The position numbers and the translations under genes were made by a program. DNA of 64,000 nucleotides from Rhodovibrionaceae bacterium (GTDB lineage Bacteria; Pseudomonadota; Alphaproteobacteria; Kiloniellales; DSM-21159): the NCBI GenBank assembly GCA_028279885.1, contig JANQMX010000028.1, positions 1-64,000 of the forward strand, read 5' to 3'. The notes under the pieces were generated by a model. The model saw nothing but the letters and a program-made list of their open reading frames with translations, was not told the DNA's origin and made no database searches. Positions 40,965-49,349 of the stretch are shown here, one piece after another. How positions within the stretch are numbered: the first letter of the stretch is position 1; each line of letters starts with the position of its first letter.

Positions 40965-42917
40965 CTACCAGCTCGCGCCGGTCAGGCGCGAGTCCACCCA
41001 GGTCGTCCCGTCTTCGAAGGGCTCAGGCGTGCCTTCCTGCGCGTCGATCGCTTTTGCCGCGTCCAAGCGCTCTTGATAGATGCGCGCCATCTGCTCGGCC
41101 AGCGCCGCGCTGCCGCTCGCCATGTAAGCCGCCTGCCAGGCAAGCCGCGCTTCCAGCGCCTTGACGGTCAGGGGATCCCAAAGCGCCGGATTGACGATGC
41201 GCCCGATGTAGCGGACGGGCAAAGGCGCCTCGAGGTCGGTCAGAAGGCGCCGGCCCGAGATCTCCCAGACGCCGGTGTCGTTCCGGCTGTCGTCGTCACC
41301 GACGGCCCAGACGCGCAGGCAGAACTCCGGCTTCGGGCCAGCCGGCAGCTCGTAGGCACGCCTGAAGCGGAAGGCCGGCGCCTCAGACGAAGCCGCGAGC
41401 TTGGCGCGCCGCATGGCGAAGTTCCATGGGTACTCGCGCAGCAGCGAATCCCGTTCCACATCGAAGTTGCGCTTGATGGCGTTGCCGACGTGGGAGGAGC
41501 TGTCGCTCAAGCTCGCGATGCCGTTGGACGCGATGAGATCCAAGGCGCCGTTGATGATGCTGTTGACGCTATAGGGCACTCCAACCTCCAAGATGAATGC
41601 ATCGCCGATATCGCGGTAGTCCGGTGGCGTGGTAACCAAGCCCCAGGCTTGCGTTCTGGCGCGCGCTGTGACCGCGGCCCCTATGCCTGCGGTAGACTCA
41701 GGATCGCTTACAGCACCGGAAGCCTGCACCTGTGCAGCACCAGACGATGCCGCGGATGTTCCGGACACCCCATGCGCCCCAGAGGCCGCAACAGAGGCCG
41801 GACCAGTGGATGCTGTTGCCGTGCCGGTGACCGAGCCTCCGGTTTCGACAAAAGCGCCGGGTGTCCAGAAGGCGCCGGGGTTGTTCTGGTTGTTGAACTC
41901 CGTATCGAGAAAGGCCTTCGACCGTGCAACGCCGAGTTCGACAATGAAGAGGTTGTACGTCGCTGTGCCGCCGATCCATGTGTCGCCTAGCGTCCGGTTG
42001 CGCAGCCAGATTGAGGCCGAGTCGAGGGTGGTACTGAGGGCTAAGTTGTCGTTTGCGTAGAAGCGATACTCGTTAGCCGCATTGGTCGTTGACATCGTCC
42101 AAGCGAATCTAACGAAGGTCGTGTTGAATGGTGGAACAGAGACCGTGGTCGGTTGGTTGACATTGCGACCCACGTTCGTCCGAACAGTCCCTGCGGAGGC
42201 GTTCCACTGCTCCTCGGCGTGGGTGCTTGCCCCGAACCCGATGGGGCTACCGTTTGTTCGGTCGTACTTCACCCAAAGGCGGATAGTCGCCTCGTCTGCG
42301 TTTGGAGAAGCGGAAGGTAAGACGGTTTTCCAGTCCACCCCTGGACCGCCGGAGCTATTGGCCCAGCTGCCCTGCAGGGACTTCTGCCCGATCTTCGCGT
42401 CGTTGACGTAGACAAGAGGTTGATCTGGCTCTAAGTACTGAAAGGTGTTCGCAAAGACTCCGTCCACCCTGTTTTCCAGCGTGTCTTCAGGACGCCACGC
42501 GACGGCCTTATCCCCCCAGACCTCGTGGCGGCCGTAAGGTTCACCCGGAAGAGGCTGGCTCTCTAGCACGGCGCTGTCGAACCACACGCGCAGCGTCACA
42601 GCCCCGGCGTCGGACGGCTGAAACGTGGCGACCGGCCGCTCGCGCACCCAGAGCTCGCAGGTTCCGCCGCCAGGCAGCGGCGCCCATGACACGATGTCGA
42701 GCGCCATGCGGTTGTCGTTCGCATCTGAAACGACCAAGTCCGAACCATTTGCTGATGACCTACCTGCCGAGGTGTCAAGCGGGTTGTCCGCCGCCGCTAG
42801 CCCGGCGAAGGCCGCTTCGGTGATCAGCGCGACAAAGCCGGCATGCGGGCCACCGGTTACCTGGGCGGTCGCCACAGTCAGCGATATGTAGCCGGGATAG
42901 TCGGAAGGCCAGGCCAT
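40965..42917 (-). CDS. tail adaptor (gp11-like) with N-terminal lectin-like extension
   Basis: Residues about 435-650 are a tail tubular protein A: NSIINGALDLIASNGIASLS, DVERDSLLREYPWNFAMRRA, then RYIGRIVNPALWDPLTVKAL and LAWQAAYMASGSAALAEQMA. T7 gp11 is about 196 residues. The N-terminal 430 residues are extra. A DUF2341-like beta domain (YPGYISLTVATAQVTGGPHA, MALDIVSWAPLPGGGTCELW) is followed by a jelly-roll/LamG-like region (RLWVKYDRTNGSPIGFGAST) and a Ser/Ala/Thr/Gly linker. The extension may decorate the head-tail joint and bind glycans. Confidence 0.83.
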   Translation of the reverse strand: MAWPSDYPGYISLTVATAQVTGGPHAGFVALITEAAFAGLAAADNPLDTSAGRSSANGSDLVVSDANDNRMALDIVSWAPLPGGGTCELWVRERPVATFQPSDAGAVTLRVWFDSAVLESQPLPGEPYGRHEVWGDKAVAWRPEDTLENRVDGVFANTFQYLEPDQPLVYVNDAKIGQKSLQGSWANSSGGPGVDWKTVLPSASPNADEATIRLWVKYDRTNGSPIGFGASTHAEEQWNASAGTVRTNVGRNVNQPTTVSVPPFNTTFVRFAWTMSTTNAANEYRFYANDNLALSTTLDSASIWLRNRTLGDTWIGGTATYNLFIVELGVARSKAFLDTEFNNQNNPGAFWTPGAFVETGGSVTGTATASTGPASVAASGAHGVSGTSAASSGAAQVQASGAVSDPESTAGIGAAVTARARTQAWGLVTTPPDYRDIGDAFILEVGVPYSVNSIINGALDLIASNGIASLSDSSSHVGNAIKRNFDVERDSLLREYPWNFAMRRAKLAASSEAPAFRFRRAYELPAGPKPEFCLRVWAVGDDDSRNDTGVWEISGRRLLTDLEAPLPVRYIGRIVNPALWDPLTVKALEARLAWQAAYMASGSAALAEQMARIYQERLDAAKAIDAQEGTPEPFEDGTTWVDSRLTGASW

Positions 42918-42935
42918 GGTGCGTTGATCTCAAGC

Positions 42936-43244
42936 CTACAGGTCGATCGCTTCGATGCCAGCAACCAACGCCTGCGTGCGGGCTAGCAATTCCGCTTTGA
43001 CGGCGCGCACCTTCAGAACATGCTTCTCGGTATAGGTCCCGTCGTCCGCGTCGATGCGCCCACGCATCACGGCCACTTGTTGGTTGGTGGTGGCGACGAG
43101 CCGCTCCAATTGCGAGAGAGCACCGACAGCCTGCCCTTGGATACCCTTGATGTCGGCAGCGAAGTCGCGGCGGTTGTCATCCACGTCCGGGTCTTCGCCC
43201 GCCTGCGTAAACCTTGTGATCAATGTCGTGTCGACTGCCATCAC
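42936..43244 (-). CDS. small phage structural-region protein
   Basis: This 102-residue protein has a central helix (AVGALSQLERLVATTNQQVA) and a second helix at the end; a coiled coil is likely. It overlaps the preceding gene by four bases (ATGA). No family is recognised; its place before the tail adaptor suggests a virion or assembly role. Confidence 0.6.
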   Translation of the reverse strand: MMAVDTTLITRFTQAGEDPDVDDNRRDFAADIKGIQGQAVGALSQLERLVATTNQQVAVMRGRIDADDGTYTEKHVLKVRAVKAELLARTQALVAGIEAIDL

Positions 43245-43663
43245 TCACTCCGGGGGACGGTGAAAGTGAAAGAGGTGATCCGAACCGGGCCGCCGGCGGT
43301 GATCGTTATCGTGTTCAGAATCAGTTCCGCTGTACCGGGGGGATCCTGCCCAACGGCTCCATCAATGACTGCAGTGCCGTTACCATTGGTTATGCGAAAC
43401 CAGGCCGCATCACCGCCCGCATCGGCCATCGCGTCTTCGATGGGAGGTGATACGTCGAGCACAGCCACGCCTGACGACGCAGCTCCGAACGCCGGATTGT
43501 TCAGAGAGATCGTGGCAAGCGAGCTTGTGCCGGGTGCGGTTTCCGGATTGGCTGGCTGCGTTCCGCCATAGATCGTCAGCGTACCCGCGCCGCCGGTGTT
43601 GATGCTGTTTACAATGGCATTGCATGCCGCATCAGCAGCCGCAGCGGTGATCTTGGTCGTCAT
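43241..43663 (-). CDS. beta-rich phage structural-region protein
   Basis: This 140-residue protein is Gly/Thr/Ala-rich with alternating strands (GAGTLTIYGGTQPA, ATISLNNPAFGAA, ELILNTITITAGGPVRITSF). The composition fits a small jelly-roll or decoration domain. Similar proteins often sit between capsid and tail genes in alphaproteobacterial podoviruses; the role is inferred. Confidence 0.6.
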   Translation of the reverse strand: MTTKITAAAADAACNAIVNSINTGGAGTLTIYGGTQPANPETAPGTSSLATISLNNPAFGAASSGVAVLDVSPPIEDAMADAGGDAAWFRITNGNGTAVIDGAVGQDPPGTAELILNTITITAGGPVRITSFTFTVPRSE

Positions 43664-43674
43664 CGCTCGACTCC

Positions 43675-43878
43675 CTACAACGTATCGATCGGTGCCTTGG
43701 CGCGAATGGCTTCGGCGATGCGGCGCAAGGTCGTCTCGATGGCAAGAGTGTCGGCCATCGCGATCTTGGTATCGTCGAGGATGACGGTGACTGCGCGGCT
43801 GCCAGGCGTGCCGCCTTCCGTGATACTGATGTTCTCGCGGCTGTCGTGAACGTCCGCGGTGATGGTGGCTGTTGCCAT
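43675..43878 (-). CDS. small phage protein of unknown function
   Basis: This 67-residue protein has one beta region (MATATITADVHDSRENISIT, SRAVTVILDDTKI) and a short helix (TLRRIAEAIRA). It starts just after the strong terminator at 43891-43927 and 11 bp before the next gene. No family is recognised. Confidence 0.55.
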   Translation of the reverse strand: MATATITADVHDSRENISITEGGTPGSRAVTVILDDTKIAMADTLAIETTLRRIAEAIRAKAPIDTL

Positions 43879-43890
43879 ACTGCTCTCCAG

Positions 43891-43927
43891 AAAAAAGCTG
43901 GGGCGGCTTCCTTGCAGAAGCCGCCCC
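43891..43927 (-). terminator. strong intrinsic terminator after the capsid genes
   Basis: Perfect 11-bp GC-rich stem (43900-43910 with 43917-43927), six-base loop, followed on the minus strand by a run of six T. It separates the head genes from the tail genes and probably makes capsid transcripts more abundant. Confidence 0.88.
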
Positions 43928-43967
43928 GAGTTTGAGGGCCCTCCAGGGAGACCGGAGAGAGGCTTGG

Positions 43968-44468
43968 TCAGTCCTGGACGTAGGTGACGTAGCCGGTGAG
44001 TTTCGCGCCGGCCGGGATGTTGCCCCCGGCGACCGTGGCCTGAACGGTCACGCCCGATTTGCTCTCGATCAGAAAGCTCTTGTCAGCGTCGACGCCGCTG
44101 CCAGAACCTTGGGAGCTTGCGCCCCAAAGGCCGTCACCCGCGGAGACGACATTCAAACCATCTACGAGAGCGTCGGCATCGGCATCGACTGCAGTACCGT
44201 CCGGTTTGCTATAGGCTTGCCAACCGATGTCCAGTGAGCCGCTCGCTCCAAATGCCGTGCGATGCATGTGGCACTCTTCGAGCAGCACGCGGACATTGCC
44301 GGCGGGAAGACGAACAAGCTCTGCCGTCGAACCAACTGGGCCAGCGGCACCACCTTGCTCGAACTCGAAACGCATAATGCGCTTCACGCCCTTCCAGTCC
44401 GTGGTCGGAATGCCGATGGGTGGCTGCGCTTCCAGATTCTGAATCTGGGTGGACTTCTCTTGCGTCAT
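43968..44468 (-). CDS. putative capsid decoration protein
   Basis: This 166-residue beta-rich protein directly follows the capsid gene (12-bp gap) and precedes a strong terminator. It has RIMRFEFEQGGAAGPVGSTA, SLDIGWQAYSKPDGTAVDAD and VQATVAGGNIPAGAKLTGYV. Size, strand pattern and position suit a head decoration or stabilising protein. No direct family match is recognised. Confidence 0.55.
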   Translation of the reverse strand: MTQEKSTQIQNLEAQPPIGIPTTDWKGVKRIMRFEFEQGGAAGPVGSTAELVRLPAGNVRVLLEECHMHRTAFGASGSLDIGWQAYSKPDGTAVDADADALVDGLNVVSAGDGLWGASSQGSGSGVDADKSFLIESKSGVTVQATVAGGNIPAGAKLTGYVTYVQD

Positions 44469-44480
44469 TGTCAGCCCTCC

Positions 44481-45362
44481 TTATGGCGTTTCCGTGCAGG
44501 GCACGAGGACGACCTTCTTTTCTTCGAGGCGTGCCGCCCCGTAGTCGCCGCTCATGTAGACCTGCATATTGTAGTTCTTGTCCGGCCGCTCGGTGATACG
44601 GCGGAACATGTCTTCCGGCTTCCTTAGCGTCAGGCCGGATTTGGCGTGGGCGAAGCACTGGCGGTCACTGCCATCCAAGCCGATCAACTCATCCTGCAGC
44701 CAGATCCAGCGGAAGCCCATGAAGGTGTCGATCTCGCCGTTGACCAGTGCCTTCACCGAATTGAAGTCGGACGAGGTCGCCTCCGTGGTCGCGAGCAGGT
44801 CCGCCTGCTGGGTGTAGGTGGCGGTGAAGTAGAGATCTCCCATCTCCACGTCCAAGACCGCGTTGTTGCCCAAGATCTGATGGGCCCTGCGGATCTTGGC
44901 CAGGGTCAGGCCGGTGTTGCCCGAGTTGCCGGTACTCTGATTTGTCGTATCGAACGGAAAATCAGCTGAACCGTCCTTGCCGCCCTTCGCCGTCGCGATC
45001 GCGGCTGCCGCGATCTTCTTGTTGACGTGCCGGTTGCGGGCCGCGACCGCTGCACGGACATAGGCATTTTGCGGGTCCTTCATCAGGCGCGTAACTTCCC
45101 AGCGGCGCACCAAGCGGTTCCACACCCAGGGCGTGGTGGTGATGGCCCGGCGGTTACTGTTCTCGGCCTGGATGGGCGTATCGGCATTGAGGTCTGCAAC
45201 CTCCTCGCCGTCCATCTCGCCGATCTGGTCACGGAAAGCTTTCTCGCCGCCCTCCGTGTCGGCGATGACCGCCGGTTCGAGCTTCGGGAGCATCGACTGC
45301 GCCAGCATGTCGAACTGCTCGTTGAAGCGGTTGGCGAAATTCGTCGCCAGTGAGTCTGCCAT
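44481..45362 (-). CDS. major capsid protein
   Basis: This 293-residue protein is of the podovirus/P22-like phage_capsid type. The N-terminus is NRFNEQFDMLAQSMLPKLEP, then NRRAITTTPWVWNRLVRRWE (probable E-loop region), PQNAYVRAAVAARNRHVNKK and YNMQVYMSGDYGAARLEEKK near the end. It follows the scaffold gene and precedes the strong terminator with its neighbour, as expected for the most abundant protein. Confidence 0.86.
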   Translation of the reverse strand: MADSLATNFANRFNEQFDMLAQSMLPKLEPAVIADTEGGEKAFRDQIGEMDGEEVADLNADTPIQAENSNRRAITTTPWVWNRLVRRWEVTRLMKDPQNAYVRAAVAARNRHVNKKIAAAAIATAKGGKDGSADFPFDTTNQSTGNSGNTGLTLAKIRRAHQILGNNAVLDVEMGDLYFTATYTQQADLLATTEATSSDFNSVKALVNGEIDTFMGFRWIWLQDELIGLDGSDRQCFAHAKSGLTLRKPEDMFRRITERPDKNYNMQVYMSGDYGAARLEEKKVVLVPCTETP

Positions 45363-45459
45363 GGTTTGTCCTCCAACAATTGCAGAGCGCGTGAGTGCGA
45401 TTGCCGGAGAGGTTGCCCCTTGAAACCCGGAGAAGGCTCCGAGCCCTTTGGGACCTGTC

Positions 45460-45675
45460 CTAGCTGTTTTGCGCCGGCTTGCGGCGTGCCGTCTTACCGG
45501 CGGTAGCGGGGGCTTTCGCCTTGTCCGCGGATTCCGATTTCTTAGCGTTGTTGGTGTTGGGCGCCAGGCGCTTCACAGCCGCAAAGTAGAGGCTGGCCAG
45601 CGTGCCCGGGTCGCCTTGAGCGCCACTCCTCACCGCCAGCTCGACGCAGCGGAAAGCAAGCTCTGTGTCGTTCAT
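45460..45675 (-). CDS. small Lys/Ala-rich phage protein
   Basis: This 71-residue protein has an N-terminal helix (TELAFRCVELAVRSGAQG, LASLYFAAVKRLAP) and a disordered basic tail (NAKKSESADKAKAPATAGKT). It starts 5 bp after the scaffold stop. The basic tail could bind nucleic acid. No family is recognised. Confidence 0.6.
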   Translation of the reverse strand: MNDTELAFRCVELAVRSGAQGDPGTLASLYFAAVKRLAPNTNNAKKSESADKAKAPATAGKTARRKPAQNS

Positions 45676-45680
45676 AACCC

Positions 45681-46514
45681 CTACCCGCCGATCGGGTAGG
45701 CGCGTTCGGTGAGCCGGTTGAAGCGCGCCACCACCTCTCGATGTTGCGGGTGCCGGTTGTCGGCGTAGGCCTTCTGGACCTCCGGGTCGCCCTTGAAGCG
45801 CTGCAGCTCGGCCCGGGCCGCTTCGGCGCCAAGCGCCGGCGCACTGCCGCCGCCGACCAAGGCATCCTCGCCGACCATCTCGCCGAGCTTGCGCATGGCT
45901 TCCACCAAAGCGAAGTCGCTGACGTGGTCCAACAGACCGTCCAGCCGTTCCGGCGCCAAGCCCAGGAAGCGGGCACCGCGCTTGGCGCAGTCCAGATAGG
46001 CCGCCTGCTTGGCTTCCGGCCAGTTGTCGTGAATCTCCATCTCGAGCTGATGTTTGGCCGCCGACCGCGCCTCCGCTTGTTGTGCGAGATGCGGTTTGAC
46101 GATGTCCTCAAAGTAAGCGTCGTGCAGGCCCGAGAGCGCTTTGGACGGCAAAGCCAGGCGGTGCCCGGTGGCACGCAGCCAGGCGGCAATGGAGTCGTCG
46201 TAGCCCTCGACCCCGTCCGGCTTAGTCAGCTGATAGCCGTCCGGCGCTTCGGGCACGCCGAGACGTTTGTGGAAGGCCGACCGCTCCGCCTCGCTGGCAT
46301 TGTCGCCCGGCACGACCACGGCCTTGCCGAGTTTCTTCTCTAGCTCGCCATAAGCCTTGAGCGCATCGCCCGGCTCCTTCCAACCCTTGGCCTCGAGCAT
46401 CGGCTTGAAGCTCTTGTAGCTCTCGCCCAGGTTAGCGCTCCAATCGAAGCCTGCTTCAGCTTCAGAGTTACCCGGCACCATCTCAGGCACATCGGACTCG
46501 TGTCGTTCACTCAT
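45681..46514 (-). CDS. capsid scaffolding protein
   Basis: The 277-residue acidic, helical protein lies between portal and capsid, the T7 gp9 position. It has SFKPMLEAKGWKEPGDALKA and YGELEKKLGKAVVVPGD, a pattern common in podovirus scaffolds, then VPEAPDGYQL, a central coiled region and a C-terminal helix. It overlaps the upstream gene by eight bases. Confidence 0.75.
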   Translation of the reverse strand: MSERHESDVPEMVPGNSEAEAGFDWSANLGESYKSFKPMLEAKGWKEPGDALKAYGELEKKLGKAVVVPGDNASEAERSAFHKRLGVPEAPDGYQLTKPDGVEGYDDSIAAWLRATGHRLALPSKALSGLHDAYFEDIVKPHLAQQAEARSAAKHQLEMEIHDNWPEAKQAAYLDCAKRGARFLGLAPERLDGLLDHVSDFALVEAMRKLGEMVGEDALVGGGSAPALGAEAARAELQRFKGDPEVQKAYADNRHPQHREVVARFNRLTERAYPIGG

Positions 46515-46785
46515 GATCGAAAAGATCCCTTTCTAGGTCTTCGAAGTCGCGCCAGTCGAGCTTCAGCCAAGCCGCGATGCGAAGGAAGGCCTGACGCCGC
46601 CCTTCCATGACGAAGCTCTCGCGTTCGCTCGCCTGCACCGTGGTGCTGTTGGCGGCACAGAAGTTGGCCAGGTCGCCGAGCACGCGGCGCCCCTCCTCGC
46701 TGTCAAAAACCGCGCGATAGCTCGCGGCCAAGCTCTTGGTCTCGTCGAGGCCCAGCGCACCGGCCATGGCACCAAGCTCAAGCAT
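46507..46785 (-). CDS. Bbp19-like phage protein
   Basis: This 92-residue protein is taken from the ATG at 46785, inside the end of the portal gene (8-bp overlap). The core YRAVFDSEEGRRVLGDLANF, CAANSTTV and EGRRQAFLRIAAWLKLD matches the Bbp19 family, small proteins next to portal genes. The function is unknown. Confidence 0.7.
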   Translation of the reverse strand: MLELGAMAGALGLDETKSLAASYRAVFDSEEGRRVLGDLANFCAANSTTVQASERESFVMEGRRQAFLRIAAWLKLDWRDFEDLERDLFDHE

Positions 46786-48502
46786 TGGCAGGCGCCCCCT
46801 GCCCGCCCAGCAAGCCATCCAGTCCGCCGCCAGATCCGCCAGCCACCCCAGCGCCGCCCGCATCGGCAATCTCGGCTACGTCCTTGAGGGCGCGTGCCGC
46901 CCCCGGTGCTTGCGCGGCGAGCTGTTGAGCCTGTTGCGCCTGCTGACGCTCCTGGCGCCGGGCGTCCCGTGTTTCCGGGTCGACCAGCACCGATTGGGCG
47001 ATGCCGTAAGCTTCGCCGTAGGTCTGGGCGAGCGCATCTTGATCTACATTGTCCCAGACACTGGGATCGCCGGTTACTGAGGCCAGGCTGCCGAGTGAGG
47101 CCACGAAGCGGTCGGCCGAGGCCGCCTCGCTGACCCGCTGGGCGCGGGCGAGCGGCGAAACATAGGCAACAGCGATGTCACTCTGTTCCAGCAGCGGTTC
47201 GGGGATCTCCTCCTCCGGGCCGAAAGCGCCCTCGCGTAGCAGGATGCCGAACACGCGGTCGATCAACGGGTCGAGGAACTCGCTTTGCAGGCGGCCGAGC
47301 TGCGGGCCCATCAGGCGCAGCTTCTCCTCCTCCCTTTGCAAGACCTCTGTCGCCGTGGCGTTGGGCGCGCCGACCATCTGCAGGAGCGAGAAGAAGAAGG
47401 CCTCGCGGATCGCATGGCGCCGCTGCTCCTCCATCTCCAGGCCGAGGCCTACGTTGGCGCCGGTGACAAGCGGCTGATAGAGCGGCCGGCCTTCCGCCGT
47501 GACGCCGCCGTAGATGATCGACTGCGGCCCGGTGCGGAGGCCGCGCCGATTCGCCCCGCGCACGGCGCTCTCCTGAGGCGCCAGCAGCGGCGGCTTTACC
47601 GCCAGCTCGGCCCCACTCAACGTGGTGCGAGCCATAGTGTTGACCATGCGGATGTCCGGCATGGCCAGGTCCGCCTGGCTGTCGCCATAGACCCCGCGGG
47701 ACGCCTGACTCCAGCGCGGCACCTGATAGGGCAGCTCGTAGTAGCCGCTCTCGCGCAGCACCGCCGCATCGTCGACGCCGACCCAGAGGGAGGCGTAGGC
47801 CTTGCCGCTCTGCTTCTGGCGCTTGTCCACGTCCATCTCGTCGATGGGCAACACCGCGTGGATGAAGCTATGACGCTCGAAGGGACGCTTGTCCACCGCG
47901 CGGCGGATACCACTGTTGGCTGGAAAGGCCTCCTCGCCAAAAGCCTGCACCGCCTGCCGCGCGGTCATCTCGAACTTGCGGAAGACCTTGTCGACCTCGT
48001 GCCACTGGTTGGCACCGATGAAGCACTCGTGAAGCGGCAGAGCCCGGAAATAGACGTCGGCCTGCTGCGGTCGGAACTCGTTGTAGAAGACGGCGGTGCC
48101 GAAGGTCGGCGCATCGCGGTAGACCTCCAAGGCTTGCGCATAGAAGCGCTGGCCCGACCCGCCGAAAGCCGCGAGCATGATCTTTGACGCCCGCTCCAGC
48201 CAGGCGCGCACGTCACGCTGTCGGTCGATCTCCTCGTCCGGATGCTTGAGGGAGAACCAGACGTTGGCCGCGTTGGTGATCTGGCTCCAGAGGCCCGAGG
48301 CCAGATTGTCCTGCGCCAAGAGCGCGGTGGAGTCGTAGAGCTTCTGCGTCTTCTCTTCGCCCTCGGCACGCGTCACCGTGAAGTCGCTGCGCATGGGGCG
48401 GATGAGCTCGGCTTGGAGCTGCCAGCGGCGCTCCCAATTGCTGCGCTCGGCCGCCATGTCTTGCTGCATCTGCAGGACGAACTTGGCGCGCGGATCGCTC
48501 AT
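46778..48502 (-). CDS. portal (head-tail connector) protein, T7 gp8-like
   Basis: This 574-residue protein is close in length to T7 gp8 (536). The N-terminal MQQDMAAERSNWERRWQLQA, KTQKLYDSTALLAQDNLASG and FGTAVFYNEFRPQQADVYFR segments are standard for podovirus connectors. The long GDSQADLAMPDIRMVNTMAR region and the C-terminal Gln/Ala-rich helix (barrel) also fit. It forms the dodecameric DNA gate of the head. It abuts the 83-residue gene by one base. Confidence 0.92.
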   Translation of the reverse strand: MSDPRAKFVLQMQQDMAAERSNWERRWQLQAELIRPMRSDFTVTRAEGEEKTQKLYDSTALLAQDNLASGLWSQITNAANVWFSLKHPDEEIDRQRDVRAWLERASKIMLAAFGGSGQRFYAQALEVYRDAPTFGTAVFYNEFRPQQADVYFRALPLHECFIGANQWHEVDKVFRKFEMTARQAVQAFGEEAFPANSGIRRAVDKRPFERHSFIHAVLPIDEMDVDKRQKQSGKAYASLWVGVDDAAVLRESGYYELPYQVPRWSQASRGVYGDSQADLAMPDIRMVNTMARTTLSGAELAVKPPLLAPQESAVRGANRRGLRTGPQSIIYGGVTAEGRPLYQPLVTGANVGLGLEMEEQRRHAIREAFFFSLLQMVGAPNATATEVLQREEEKLRLMGPQLGRLQSEFLDPLIDRVFGILLREGAFGPEEEIPEPLLEQSDIAVAYVSPLARAQRVSEAASADRFVASLGSLASVTGDPSVWDNVDQDALAQTYGEAYGIAQSVLVDPETRDARRQERQQAQQAQQLAAQAPGAARALKDVAEIADAGGAGVAGGSGGGLDGLLGGQGAPANA

Positions 48503-48753
48503 CAGGGCGCACCTCCGCCGCCGAGCAACTGAGCTGCCGGGCGCAGGCTGGCGCGGACCACGTTGCCGCTGCCCAGGGTCTGGCCGCTACCGAGGCTGGG
48601 CGTCAGCACCGTTGCGGCGCGGCCGCGACGTTGACGCTGGCGCCGGCGAAAGTCACGTTCGGCCGTCCGCACGTCCTCATTGTCGATGGTCAGCGGCGGT
48701 GGGGGCGGCGCCGGTTCGGGCGGCTTCGGGCTGGAGAAGGGGTTTCCGCACAT
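48502..48753 (-). CDS. small proline-rich phage protein upstream of portal
   Basis: This 83-residue protein has MCGNPFSSPKPPEPAPPPPP, an Arg-rich helix (AERDFRRRQRQRRGRAATVL) and a Gly-rich tail with TPSLGSGQTLGSGNVVRASL. Similar short proteins (MCG start, R-rich centre, TxLTxGLG-type motif) flank structural genes of related podoviruses. Its start lies within the preceding gene in another frame. Confidence 0.65.
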   Translation of the reverse strand: MCGNPFSSPKPPEPAPPPPPLTIDNEDVRTAERDFRRRQRQRRGRAATVLTPSLGSGQTLGSGNVVRASLRPAAQLLGGGGAP

Positions 48754-49213
48754 CGTCGTCAGTCAGCTCCCATAAAATGAAGTCCTGCCCTCCGGCGCCG
48801 AAGCGCTTGAGGACGCAGAGGTCACGAAAGCCGAGGCTTGCCATCCAGCGCGCCGCCCAGTCGTAGCCTTTGAGCGAACGGGCTTCGGCCCGGCGCACGC
48901 CGGCCTCGCAGAGGGTTGGTATCGTGATGCGGCGAAGATGCCGTGTGAGCGCCAGGCCGATCTCGGGCAAGCGCGCGGTGGCGAAAAAGCTCCAACCGAC
49001 CAGGCCGGGCAGATGCTCCTCCCCGGCACAGGCGGCGATGGGCGTGCCATCATCAGCGCAGGCCACGAAGCCGTAGCGTGCCAAGGCGAGCCGCTCGGCA
49101 AGCTGAGAAGAGTCCAGGCCAAGACCCAGAGCCGCCATCTCGTCCCGGTCGCGGGCACGCATGTTGTAGGCGACCTGGGCGATGAGCCCAGGCTGCAATG
49201 GCGCGAGGATCAC
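48677..49213 (-). CDS. GNAT-fold-like protein, T7 gp13-type (DUF2833-like)
   Basis: The 178-residue protein begins with GTG. It has an acetyltransferase-like pattern: ALARYGFVACADDGTPIAAC, GLVGWSFFATARLPEIGLAL, KGYDWAARWMASLGFRDLCV and DFILWELT. T7 gp13 shows the same order of features and is needed for core assembly. In T7 gp13 lies after gp12; here it precedes the portal. It is the first gene of the virion operon, with no strong ribosome site. The C-terminal 25 residues overlap the next gene. Confidence 0.6.
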   Translation of the reverse strand: MILAPLQPGLIAQVAYNMRARDRDEMAALGLGLDSSQLAERLALARYGFVACADDGTPIAACAGEEHLPGLVGWSFFATARLPEIGLALTRHLRRITIPTLCEAGVRRAEARSLKGYDWAARWMASLGFRDLCVLKRFGAGGQDFILWELTDDDVRKPLLQPEAARTGAAPTAADHRQ

Positions 49214-49295
49214 GGTTGAGGTGTCGAAGTCCGAAGTCTAGGAGGAACGCTGCGCAACAGAGCGGTGCCGATGGGCGCAGGGCCTGAAAAGCGAA

Positions 49296-49325
49296 GCGCC
49301 CGGCGCGATGTGGCTGCCCGGGCGC
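49296..49325 (-). terminator. leader hairpin, possible attenuator
   Basis: Perfect 8-bp inverted repeat GCGCCCGG/CCGGGCGC (49296-49303, 49318-49325) with a 14-base loop. On the minus strand a short T tract follows. It lies between the candidate promoter and the first virion gene, so it could attenuate the operon. Confidence 0.4.
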
Positions 49326-49349
49326 AATTCCTCACGGTCAATTTCCACC

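Larger units (their letters stand above)
18222..49213 (-). mobile_element. T7-like virion module (prophage remnant or domesticated particle)
   Basis: Thirty-odd mostly overlapping minus-strand genes encode a podovirus head, short tail, ejection apparatus, tail fibres and lysis proteins in T7-like order. No terminase, integrase, DNA or RNA polymerase, or repressor was found, and host-type genes lie immediately on both sides. No flanking direct repeat (att site) was visible. The only plus-strand genes inside are HicAB. Confidence 0.85.
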
